A stretch of 64,000 nt of DNA from Pontederia crassipes (lineage: Eukaryota; Streptophyta; Magnoliopsida; Commelinales; Pontederiaceae), in the NCBI GenBank assembly GCA_030549335.1, contig JAUKPH010000022.1, positions 4,637,001-4,701,000 on the forward strand, read 5' to 3'. Positions 35,771 to 45,035 of this stretch are shown here, piece after piece. The translations under genes and the position numbers were made by a program. Position 1 is the first letter of the stretch; every line of letters starts with the position of its first letter. Below the pieces are notes generated by a model, which was given only the letters and a program-made list of their open reading frames with translations, was not told where the DNA came from and made no database searches.

Positions 35771-36207
35771 CTTGTAGTGTATGTCATAGGTTCAACAACC
35801 ATGTCCTTGGATACCTAGAGTTGCTCTTGGCATTCTGAAAGGCCTTCGACGACGTCTTCGATGATTGTCTGAGTGCTCTGGTCATCTAGGACGTGGTCAC
35901 AAGAGGGAGGATGCGAGAAGAGTTGACGGTTAAGGTTAATGGAGATTTTGGTTAGAAGCAAAGTTTATATAGGTATAAGTCAAAAGATAAGATAAGATAG
36001 AACTTTCTAATGGGACTCCTCATCTGATTTGGTTTTTATTTCCTTAAGTCAATTCTGATTTTTATCTTTTAATTTTTTTGTGTGATTTTGGGACGGACAT
36101 TACAATGGGAGTAAAATGTTTAAGTTTGAATGGAGCAACTAAAAGGGAAAGAAAGAGAATAAACATTTAATAATATTTTTTTATAGACAATTATGTTCTA
36201 GATATGA

Positions 36208-36495
36208 TCATAATAAAAAGTATATGGTTATTAATTTTGGATTTAATGGCCATTGTACGCTTGCGTCCACCGTCACGTGAGGCGGAATAGCAGCCGACAT
36301 TGGTGGCACACTGTCGGAAGAGTCCTCGTCAGCGGGGACGTTGGCCGCGAAGGAGACAGCCGGCGGAGAGGATGAGAAGGAGGAAGAGGAGGAAGCTGAG
36401 GGCGGGGCCACCAGGGAAGAAAGGAGATTCGCGTTCGCCTGCCGGGGGAGGACAGAAGCAGCAGCAGTTGCCGCTTGAGCAGCAGCCGTTGTCAT
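36208..36495 (-). other. Open frame, possible captured gene fragment
   Basis: 95 residues starting MTTAAAQAATAAASVL, then an Ala/Ser/Pro-rich stretch and ADEDSSDSVPPMSAAIPPH. I do not recognise a domain. Composition resembles the N-terminus of a plant organellar or nuclear protein. It ends in the AT-rich arm. Strand choice is tentative, since overlapping plus frames (36300-36854) are also open because of high GC. Confidence 0.25.
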
Positions 36496-37110
36496 CGATC
36501 CCTCTCTCTTGTGTACGATCTCTCATCGTCGGAGCTTCGCTCGCCTTCCTCGCCGTCGATCGAAGAGAAAGGGGAAGAGTAGATCGAGGCCCTTGCCTCG
36601 TCGGATCTCTCGCAATCGGTTGCCATCGCCGTCGACGTTGCCATTGTTGGATCGGGGAGAAAGGGGGCGAGATCGGATCACCTCGCCACCATCGTCACCT
36701 CGCCGCTCGCGCCTCGAAGCCTCCATTGTCACAACAGCCATCGTCGTCGTCGCTCCTCATCGCCCACTGTCATCGGCTTGTCCCCCGCGGTCTGATCTGT
36801 CTACTAGCAGCCAGAGAAAGCCACCTCGGGTGGATTCGGCCACCTGCGGCCTGATCTGGTCGCCCGAGGCTTGATCCGCTGCCTAACGACCAGATCAGGT
36901 GGCAGCCGGCCACATCACGGGGGCGGGACAGGGAGAGGGGAGATCGAGGATGAAAGAAAGGGAGAGGGCTGACCAGATCTAGCCAGATTGCGAGAGGGAA
37001 TGCCGTCGGAGAGAGCACCACGGAGGAGAGAGCGCCGTCAGAACGGAGGGAGAGAGCACGCTTTCTTGCTCACCGTCCAATCTAAGATTGAACGGTGACG
37101 GAGAGGCGTA

Positions 37111-37138
37111 TGGGGTCATACGCCGACGTATGACCCCA
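37111..37138. repeat. Perfect 12-bp hairpin
   Basis: tggggtcatacg, loop ccga, then cgtatgacccca. It lies at the inner edge of the right arm of the MULE-like element. Confidence 0.9.
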
Positions 37139-37447
37139 TTAAATCCATTAATTTTTTCCTCTCATTTTCACCACATTTTGAAGATAAAAAATGACATAAC
37201 GGAGGAAAAACTCTGCTTTTTGCCCAACTTAAACTAAAAAAAAGATGTTCCCTCTTTTGTCATTCCCCTTTTTATCATTCTTTCGCCCCAATTTTTTACT
37301 TATTCTTCTTTATTTCCGGTTGTATTGATCTTTATTGAACTTCCAAATATTAGGTCCACAGAAACATAATTGATTTTTCTCAAACGATGTGTCTTTCTTG
37401 GATTTTGGGAAAAAATATTATTGTATCCGATTCGCTCCTCAATTGTA

Positions 37448-38252
37448 TAAGGGTGATCATAATGCCACTCCTCCAAAACTTAATGTCACTACATAATGAC
37501 AATTTTATTCTTTATCTTTATTTTAAATCTAAAGTATCATTAATATACTCTTCTGCCTTTTCAACTTCCACCCAAATTTTGTCTTGGAAGACACATCATT
37601 TTCCTTTTGTTGCGAGAATTAATTTTTTTCTTTTACATCCAGTATCATAAAATATATTTTTTATTGTGAGAAAGTTTTTTTATGTTATATTTTATATTTG
37701 GTAATATTTTATCAACATATATTTTGTTATATGTGCTATATAATTCTTGATTGATTGTCATTTATTTTTTCAACTGGTCATATGAATCTTTCTTATAGGT
37801 TTTGTTATAGTCTTAATCCACACGATGATCTTGCCTATCGTGAGAATAATTTTGATTTTTTTTATGAGTGACTAAGAAGAAGTAAAATAAAATAAAATAA
37901 ATTTGACCGATGATATTCTATTTTGTTATCTATACTTAAGTTGTTTCTTAAGTATACTCGTATTATGATGTATCTTTTTTAATAAAATATCGTGTTATTT
38001 CTCTTCATATAATATTTATTTCTTAATTGTTATATTGCAAGGTTGTTATTCACTTTGTTTATCAATTTTGAATGCACTTAAAAAGGGAGAGAGATGGTGC
38101 TGCTTCGGAACTTGTGAGAATTTAAAGGGTAAAAAATTAATCCAGAATAAATTGGGAGAGATTCGATGAAGGATCAAAAAATTAAAATAAGGGATAGAAA
38201 TGTCAATTTGGAGTGACAATAAGGTTTCGAGGAGTGGCAATGATCACCCTTA
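37448..38252. mobile_element. Terminal-inverted-repeat element, 805 bp, non-autonomous
   Basis: Left end TAAGGGTGATCATAATGCCA, continuing ctcctccaaaacttaatgtc. Right end, inverted, TAAGGGTGATCATTGCCACT, continuing cctcgaaaccttattgtc. The similarity goes on for about 85 bp or more. Flanks read ...attgTA and TAtcaatt, so a TA duplication is possible, but the flanks are themselves nearly inverse, so the true end may lie a few bases out. The core is AT-rich and non-coding. Confidence 0.75.
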
Positions 38253-40283
38253 TATCAATTATTCCAACTGGATACTCAAATTTCATAATAATATTTTATT
38301 ATCAAGTGGAGGCAAGCCATTCAACTTGGCGAGTTGTTGTCTCTTAGAACATTAACTTATTTTAGACATTAATATTTTCCATGGGAACAAGTGACCAACC
38401 CCTCGAAACCTAGAAGTTGGTGCCATAGTGGCAGCCGCCGTCAGATGGGACTGCAACCCATTTCTTTTATTATATAATTTATTAATATTTCTTTAGATTG
38501 TTGCCTAATTTTTTTGACAATTCGATTAATTTAATATTCAGACTAAAAGGAAACGGTAAGATCCTGATCAAGCATAAATTTCAAAATCAAACACGAGATT
38601 AGAAATATAATTTTAACAGTAAAACTTAATTTATTATTACTAATACTATGATGATAGCAAAAAAAGTAGGACAAGGCTACAACAAAAGAAACTTTGAAAT
38701 CGATCGAATCTAACCCAATGCCAAGACAAAAATAAATAAACTGCTCATATTTAGAGAATTAAATACCAATAGAGAAGTTGGAGAATGTAATCGTCATGAA
38801 TTTAATATCTAGATTCATTTAATTTACTTTAAAAAATATCCTTTGAAACTTTTATTCGAAAAAATGAATTTATTTATAGGTAAAAAAGTTCTGCCCTCTA
38901 CGTTATGTTAAATAAGTCAATTCTATTTTTTTTTCATTTTCCTACGTGTCACCTTCTCCGCCGCCATTCTTTTCCAGATAAAATTTGTGTGCGCATCTTT
39001 TCTTGCACTTTATTAGTTTCCTCGAATCTTCTCAGAAACTGCTGATCTCAAAATTAACCCAAAAATAATAATTAATAATGCTGAATTGTAACATTAAAAA
39101 AAAAACGTGGCACCAACATTTTTTAATATGTCGTCCATGACTTGTGCACGAATGCATCAAACTTTTCATTGTCCGACTTCGTGATTTTTGAATCTATACG
39201 TCCAATTTAATTTATTATTATCATTGGCAAATTGAAATACCAATGCCTAGGAAACTATTTGTTCTTGTGGTGTATTTGTTATTAATTTATGTCGCTATCA
39301 TGAAAATTAAAAATAAAAGGAAAAAGAAAAAAAGCAAGAAGAAAAAACGGCTAATGGGCGATGCATGTGATACGATGCTCACGTATGATTGGGAGTTTGT
39401 TTTTGAAATTTTTTATTGGAATTGATGAGTTCTTCTTTAAAAGAGAGTCCATGTGTGAGAAACAAATAGACGTAGCGTTCAAGTAAAAACTTTTATTATG
39501 CATATAATAATTTCTATGATTTAATATTTTTCTATGTGTCAGTAAAGACGACGGCCTTATAATAATTTTAAAGGGAGCCCGAACTATGTTATTAAAAATA
39601 CTAATAAATATTTTTGTTAAAAAATTAAACATTACATAATTTAATTACTGACCTTTATGGGACCAAACTTTGGTTTAAGATTGTGTTTGACAATGTTTGT
39701 TGAAGTAAAATCTCTTGCTATATTAATTTTAATAATGATATTTAGTGGTTATTGAAAAGTTTCAATATATTGGCTTAATCTATCAAACTTCTTCTTGTAC
39801 TATAATCAAATTATGCGCACTATATAAATTTTACTATTGATTTATTAGAGATCTTATTTGTTTAATATCAATGTCAAAATTATTGGTCATAAAATTATGT
39901 TTATTAATTTATACTAAAAAATGGATAGTGTGGATATAAGTTAAAACTTTTTTATTTTTTATAAAAAATTTAAAAGGCAACAAAAAAGATAGTAAATTAC
40001 ATAAAAAATATTTTAAAATATTCATAATCTCTTGTATATTATAAATTAATTCCACCAGCAAATTTATCAGATACCTATTAATCTATGTTATAATTGAATC
40101 TCTGAAAATGAATCTCTATTGTCTATTTAACCCATAATTCATTGATCAAATCATGGTTATGGGTTGAACAGTTAAAATTGTGAAAAATAATGATAAGTTA
40201 TTAATCCAATGTCAATATACTTTCAATATTATATGAGAATCTACTAAGTTATTCCCACACCCCAATGAATATAAAAACAAACA
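38253..40283. other. AT-rich sequence upstream of the kinase gene
   Basis: No gene or clear element. The Lys-rich frame at 39243-39425 is low-complexity. Distal regulatory sequence of the kinase gene could lie here but nothing specific can be shown. Confidence 0.4.
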
Positions 40284-40318
40284 TTTCTTTCTTTCTTTCT
40301 ATTTTTCTTTCTTTCATA
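40284..40318. repeat. CTTT microsatellite
   Basis: ctttctttctttctatttttctttcttt-type pyrimidine tract. Confidence 0.85.
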
Positions 40319-40493
40319 ACCTTATCAGTGACCTCTCGTCTATGGGGTCTTTCTTTCATCTTTTTCAAAAGCCTATTATTTATGGATTTGAAGTTTTTAG
40401 CTAACTATAATACATTACTCCACAAATTATTATAATACTTAACACACACAGCTCTTGTATACAAAATTATTATAAAAAAAGAAAGAAAATTAT

Positions 40494-40603
40494 TATAACA
40501 GGAGCATATTCTAAAAACGTTAATTGAACATAATAATAATTATCTTAACGTTTTTTTCGATAAGATTCAATTAACGTTTTTAGAATGTGTTCCTGTTTTT
40601 ATA
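40494..40603. repeat. Foldback (MITE-like hairpin) upstream of the kinase gene
   Basis: Left arm caggagcatattctaaaaac (40499-40518) extending through gttaattgaa to 40528. Right arm 40566-40595 is its inverse with two mismatches in 30. The spacer (37 bp) itself includes an inner repeat of aacgtttttt. The hairpin ends about 50 bp before the TATA box. Confidence 0.85.
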
Positions 40604-40653
40604 ATTAATAATTTGATCTTTATTTATGGGAGAAGGGAAAAAGAAATAAAATA

Positions 40654-40661
40654 CTATAAAT
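40654..40661 (+). promoter_or_regulatory. Putative TATA box of the kinase gene
   Basis: ctataaat lies 170 bp upstream of the chosen start. Transcription would begin near 40685-40695, giving a leader of about 140 nt and excluding the in-frame ATG at 40684 from the mature coding region. Confidence 0.5.
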
Positions 40662-40830
40662 TCCAACGTCACGATGAATCACTATGACAGGTGACAACGC
40701 CCTCCATTACCATCCACAAAACACCGTCCCCACTATTTGCTGCCTGCAAAGTTTCATAATTTTAGCAGCATCACCGCCACCAACTCCAAGTAACGCAACT
40801 CGAACTCCGCCCCAACTTTCTGTTCTTCCA

Positions 40831-42792
40831 ATGACACCCACGTCCCTCCCTTTTGCTTCCTTCCTCCTCCTTCCCCTCCTCTTCTTCTTGTTCCCTTCTC
40901 CTTCCTCGTCCCAGACCACGACCGCTCCGTCGCCGTCGCCGTCGACGTCGACGTCGTGTCCCCTAGACTTCTCCGTCCTCCAAAAGTTCGTCGCCGGTGC
41001 CGTCTCATCGCCGTCGTCCGTCCCATCCTCTAACTTCTGCGCCTACTACCTCCACTACCTCCATCTCGCGCAGGCGCAGTACCTCCGCGCCGACTCCCTC
41101 TTCCTCCCCCCGCTCGACTCCGCCGCCGCCTGCTGGTCCGCCTTCCATTCCGCCCTCTCCCCCATCCTCCCTTCCCCCTCCTTCGACCTCCGCAGCTCCT
41201 GCGGTTTCCGCACCGAATGGATCTCCCAGGGCTGCATGGACATCGCCAACCGCAGCGCCTTTGAGGCCGTCGTCCCGTCCTCTGCCGTGGCCGACATGAA
41301 CCGCGACTGCAACCGCTCCTTCGCGGAACCCAATTCCTGCACCGGCTGCTCCGCCACCCTCACCAGCGTCACGTCCGCCTATCTCACCGGACCCCAGCGC
41401 GGCAACGTCACCGACTGCGCATCGTACCCCATCATCTACGCCGCCGGCGCCCTCAATCGCTTCGGCCCCGCCGACGACTCCGCCGCCTACTGCTTCTTCG
41501 TTCTCAACTCTAATTCCTCCTCCCAGGCCGGCGCCTCATCCGGCGGGGACTCACGTTCTTGGATTTACGGCGTCGCCTTTGGCTGCTTCGGGCTGCTCCT
41601 CGTTGTTGCGCTCGCCGCCTGGTTCTTGTTTTTGAGGCGCCGAGAGCTGCGGAGGCGGTCGCGGAGAATGGCAGCGGGGAAAACCGAGACCAAGCCGGCT
41701 TCATCGCTTGAGACAATCGACGCGAGCACGAATCTGATCAAGTTCAGCTTCGACGAGATCAAGGCAGCCACCGAAAACTTCCGCAGGGACAACATCATCG
41801 GGAGAGGGGGCTACGGCAACGTCTATAGAGGAGTGCTGCCCGACGGCACGAAGGTCGCGTTAAAGCGTTTCAAGAACTGTTCCAAGGCTGGGGACGAGAG
41901 CTTCGCCCACGAGGTGGAGGTCATCGCGTGTGTCCGCCATGTGAACCTCCTTGCCCTCCGAGGGTACTGCATTGCCACGACCCAGCGGGAGGGACACCAG
42001 AGGATCATAGTGTGCGACCTCGTACGCAACGGCAGCCTCCACGACCACCTCTTTGGCTCCTTAGAGCACCGGTTGAGCTGGCCTGTGCGCCAAAACATCG
42101 CCGTTGGCACTGCCAGGGGGCTCGCGTACTTGCACTCTGGCGTCCAGCCGGCTATAATACACAGGGACATCAAGGCCAGCAACATTCTGTTGGATGACAA
42201 GTTTGAGGCCAAGGTCGCGGATTTTGGATTGGCCAGGTTTGCGCCTGAGGGCGTGTCGCATGTGAGCACCAGAGTAGCAGGCACTCTGGGATATGTTGCG
42301 CCGGAGTATGCTCTCTATGGCCAGTTGACAGAGAAGAGCGATGTCTATAGCTTCGGAGTCGTACTTCTAGAGCTCTTGAGTGGGAAGAAAGCAATTGTGC
42401 AGATGGGGGAGGGACAGGCATTTCTAGTAACTGACTGGGCTTGGTCCTTGGTGCGCAGAGGAAGGCCTCTGGACGTCATTGAAGAGGGAATGGAGGACTT
42501 GGGAACCAATGAAGTGCTGGAGAAGTACGTGCTCACTGCAGTCCTATGCACACACCCGCAGCTACATGCTAGGCCTACTATGGATCAGATTGTCAAGATT
42601 TTGGAGACTGATTTGGCCGTTCCATCAATCCCAGACCGTCCAATTCCCATTATCTCAAACATTGAAGATATTGAGAGATCTGTGAGCAGCAGTGGTTCCG
42701 GTCAGTTGTCGAGTTTTGCTGGCTACCAGGCATTTTCTTTAGGAAATGATGATGTTGGTTCAAGTGGTTCAGGGCAGTTTGATCTTATTTGA
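40831..42792 (+). CDS. Receptor-like protein kinase, SPARK ectodomain, RKF3-like subfamily
   Basis: Membrane receptor kinase of 653 residues encoded without introns; the only intact host gene seen. Order: signal peptide 1-27 (MTPTSLPFASFLLLPLL start, then Phe/Leu core), a Ser/Thr/Pro linker, a Cys-rich SPARK-type ectodomain about 43-225 with several N-x-S/T sites, a membrane helix about 245-269 followed by Arg-rich RRRELRRRSRR, and a kinase domain about 318-600. Kinase motifs: Gly loop GRGGYGNV (324-331), Lys345 in VALKRF, HRDIKASN with Asp446 (RD-type), DFG Asp464, APE 490-492, then SDVYSFGVVLLELLSG. It most resembles the Arabidopsis At1g11050/RKF3 group. Likely role: plasma-membrane signalling by Ser/Thr phosphorylation; the ligand is unknown. 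An in-frame ATG at 40684 would add 49 residues and bury the signal peptide, so the start at 40831 is preferred. GC is very high at the 5' end and falls along the gene, as in many monocot genes. Confidence 0.95.
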   Translation: MTPTSLPFASFLLLPLLFFLFPSPSSSQTTTAPSPSPSTSTSCPLDFSVLQKFVAGAVSSPSSVPSSNFCAYYLHYLHLAQAQYLRADSLFLPPLDSAAACWSAFHSALSPILPSPSFDLRSSCGFRTEWISQGCMDIANRSAFEAVVPSSAVADMNRDCNRSFAEPNSCTGCSATLTSVTSAYLTGPQRGNVTDCASYPIIYAAGALNRFGPADDSAAYCFFVLNSNSSSQAGASSGGDSRSWIYGVAFGCFGLLLVVALAAWFLFLRRRELRRRSRRMAAGKTETKPASSLETIDASTNLIKFSFDEIKAATENFRRDNIIGRGGYGNVYRGVLPDGTKVALKRFKNCSKAGDESFAHEVEVIACVRHVNLLALRGYCIATTQREGHQRIIVCDLVRNGSLHDHLFGSLEHRLSWPVRQNIAVGTARGLAYLHSGVQPAIIHRDIKASNILLDDKFEAKVADFGLARFAPEGVSHVSTRVAGTLGYVAPEYALYGQLTEKSDVYSFGVVLLELLSGKKAIVQMGEGQAFLVTDWAWSLVRRGRPLDVIEEGMEDLGTNEVLEKYVLTAVLCTHPQLHARPTMDQIVKILETDLAVPSIPDRPIPIISNIEDIERSVSSSGSGQLSSFAGYQAFSLGNDDVGSSGSGQFDLI

Positions 42793-43539
42793 ATGTAGGA
42801 GGTGTTTCGTAAATGGATTGCTCGACCCAGATATTGCTTTGATGATCACTCTGGTATGCATTGCTTATATTACTTTGTTTATGATCCCATGATTCATATG
42901 CTGATTTATTGTAGATACAGTTTTGAATTGTTATTCCCTTGTTCAATGAGTGATGAAAGGGAGACGACATGTGTCATCATGTACTATACTCCAAGCTTAT
43001 TTATCATTCAAATTTTTAGTACATTCTCTTTTTCCATCTAAATTTCTAACAGGAATATGGCTTGCCGAATTAGCTTCACGTTTGAAGTTCATTTACAGGT
43101 GATTGGAGTATAGACATAGTTTACAGTCGGTAAAATGCAAATTCACCAGGAAGTATAACTAAAGTCATATAATTCATAAACAAATTTGGATAAGAAATCA
43201 AGTAACTGGACATGAATTTATCTCACTTTTTTCTTTCGTCTCTTAATGTCAGTGATGAAAATTTGTCTCCTTGAGATTGTTGCAAAATGATTAGAATATT
43301 AAATCCTATCAACTGCAACTGCTTCTGGAAATTTCTTGGATGTAAATTTTCCACCTGCAATTTTCATACTTGCCTCTTCAGCACCTAAGAGTATAGTCAT
43401 CAGACTCCTTACTGCAAATCTGTGCGTCTTCTCAAAAAAAGAAAAAAAATGAAAAAGAAGAAAAAAAAGGAAGAAACTGCCCTACTATTACCCTCTCAAG
43501 TCTCCAGCATTTTGGAGCATGAAATTAACAGATGGAATA
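42793..43539 (+). other. 3' flank of the kinase gene
   Basis: Probable 3' UTR and flank. An aataaa-containing stretch (aataataaataag) near 43537 is a possible distal polyadenylation signal; no closer canonical one stands out. A-rich simple sequence at 43435-43475. No gene seen. Confidence 0.35.
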
Positions 43540-45035
43540 ATAAATAAGCTTTCTGTTGGTGGCTGTGTGACTTTGGCTTAATATTCGTTGCTTGCTGTTC
43601 ACAAATGAACAGGCTAAAGTTAAAGTCAATTTAAAAGCTCAGTTCAAGTTACATACATGATTAACAAGATTTCCTCTTTGTTTCCACTACCAAAAAACAG
43701 TTATACATATGATCCTGCTTAAATCTGACCTTTACGGCAAGAGTTCTGTGATGAAGATAGAAAATGTTATAACCATAATGACAAAATGATTATTTCATGA
43801 TCCAAAACATTCACAAATGTAGCATTAGAAACAAGAATTCAATTCAGAAAGAACAGAAAGGGGACATATGGTGTTATGTAGGTTAGGTACGGGAGGTCAA
43901 GCTAGGTTTCATTCAAGAACTAACAAAAAGAAGTTTCAAACATAAGGTTGCATATAGAATATGTTGGGGAGATGAAGCCAGGTTCCTTCCAGAACATGAA
44001 GAAGCTTTCAAAACATAGGCTGTCAAGACTTCTACAATATTGTCAGTCAAATAGTATTCTCTTATTATCAAAGACCCCATTAAGAGAGAAGGAAAATGCA
44101 TGGTGCATCTTTTGTTGCCATTGTGTTATCTAATCAACCATGTTGCTAGGATGGTTCTGCATCAGTGATTTGAATTTCTGTTTCTCCATATTTTTTTTCC
44201 TGGGTAGAGGTGACATTTTGATCTCCAGTTCCTCACCATCAAACAGTTTCAAGTCACACTCTAACTTCAGTCTATTGCGTATTTGCTGTTGAATACTCTT
44301 CCAGAAATTCCTGTTAATTAATAATGCCGTCATTTTGTTGGCCCAAACAAGCAGATTGAATGAATAAACTGCTCTCTGTTACTGACTCAGGTGCAGCTTT
44401 AGCTCAATGCTATTGGCATGCTGTTCACAAGATGAGCAAGCCAAAGTCGAAGTTGGTTTAAAAGTTCAGGCCAAGTTTTTTCTTTTTTTCGAGAGAATCT
44501 CAAGCCAAATTATATATGCATTCTTCTTAAATCAAATATTTCAGGTATGAGATGCAGAGGGTAGAAAACATGATAACCACTATGACAAAATGATGATTTC
44601 ATGATACAAAGCATTCACCAAATGCAGCATTAGATACAGGAATTTGATCTAGAAAAAGATAAAGGGAACACATATTCTTACTTGGAACAGGTTGGGGAGA
44701 TGAAGGCGTACTTGTCGAATTTCTCAGTCTTGATTCAAGAACTAACATAAAGAAGCTACAAACATAAGGTTTCCATGTAGAATAGGTAGGGGAAATAGAA
44801 TCAGGCATATCAAGTTTGTCAGGCTTCATTCAAGAACCAACAGACAAAAGCTTCAAACACATATTTCTGAGACTGCATAAAATATGCTTGAAACATGTTT
44901 TCTTGAGAGAAATATGCTTCAAACATATTGTCAACCGAGATTCCGTTCTCTTATTCTCGAGTATCCTATGGAGAGATGATGAAACTGAATGGCTCTTCTT
45001 TTCTTTCCCGTTTTTCAATCAACCATGTTACTTCG
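43540..45035. repeat. Diverged tandem duplication of non-coding DNA (~0.65 kb units)
   Basis: 43560-44150 and 44370-45035 align in order: gcttgctgttcacaa / gcatgctgttcacaa; atgacaaaatgat, ttcatgat, cattcac; attcaagaactaaca (twice); aaacataaggtt; ttctcttatt; aatcaaccatgtt. Spacing is about 810-880 bp. Units differ by many substitutions and indels. No credible protein in either copy. Confidence 0.75.

Larger units (their letters stand above)
29460..35779 (+). mobile_element. CACTA element, 6320 bp, TSD TAT, with TNPA-like relic
   Basis: Left end CACTACAAAAAAAGATTG and right end CGTTTTTCTTGTAGTG (inverse: CACTACAAGAAAAACG). Perfect target duplications TAT lie at 29457-29459 and 35780-35782. Both ends are filled with inverted 'cgacggttN..aaccgtcg' motifs (29480-30150 and 35410-35770). 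Inside: a GC-rich repeat region (30280-30790), a TNPA-like pseudogene (32140-33620) and AT-rich filler. I found no TNPD (DDE) transposase. Larger than the other CACTA copies here, but still apparently non-autonomous. Confidence 0.92.
26399..36104 (-). mobile_element. Solo LTR of a Tekay/Del-like Ty3 element, minus orientation, split by two later insertions
   Basis: Plus-strand ends TGTAACACCCCCAAATCG (26399) and GGGACGGACATTACA (36104) are the inverted LTR ends; the true 5' end is at 36104. Perfect ATGGG target duplications flank it. Inside are a 6320-bp CACTA element (29460-35779) and a ~0.7-kb terminal-inverted-repeat element (27194-27910). Subtracting both leaves about 2.7 kb of LTR. Its 26399 end is close to the inverse of the LTR end at 63467, so the families are related. 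No internal region is left, so it is a solo LTR. Confidence 0.88.
36110..37340. mobile_element. Possible Pack-MULE-like element with captured GC-rich DNA
   Basis: A GC-rich core (36260-37110) lies between AT-rich arms that resemble each other in inverse. 'ttaattttggatttaatgg' near 36232 matches the inverse of 'ccattaaatccattaatt' near 37136. The left arm continues left of the inserted solo LTR (26330-26393), matching the inverse of 37230-37320 loosely. That suggests terminal repeats of about 100-150 bp or more. The core includes an 88-residue-class minus frame (36495-36208) rich in Ala/Ser and plus-strand low-complexity GC repeats. The transduplication idea is inference. Confidence 0.4.

Noticed and set aside
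36300-36874. 184- and 121-residue plus frames
   Set aside because: Overlapping GC-rich low-complexity frames with no recognisable domain, in the core of a probable Mutator-like element.
40684-40830. Upstream in-frame start adding 49 residues to the kinase
   Set aside because: It would bury the signal peptide and lies at or before the transcription start predicted from the TATA box.
41055-42551. Antisense and out-of-frame open frames within the kinase gene
   Set aside because: Shadows created by high GC in the coding region.
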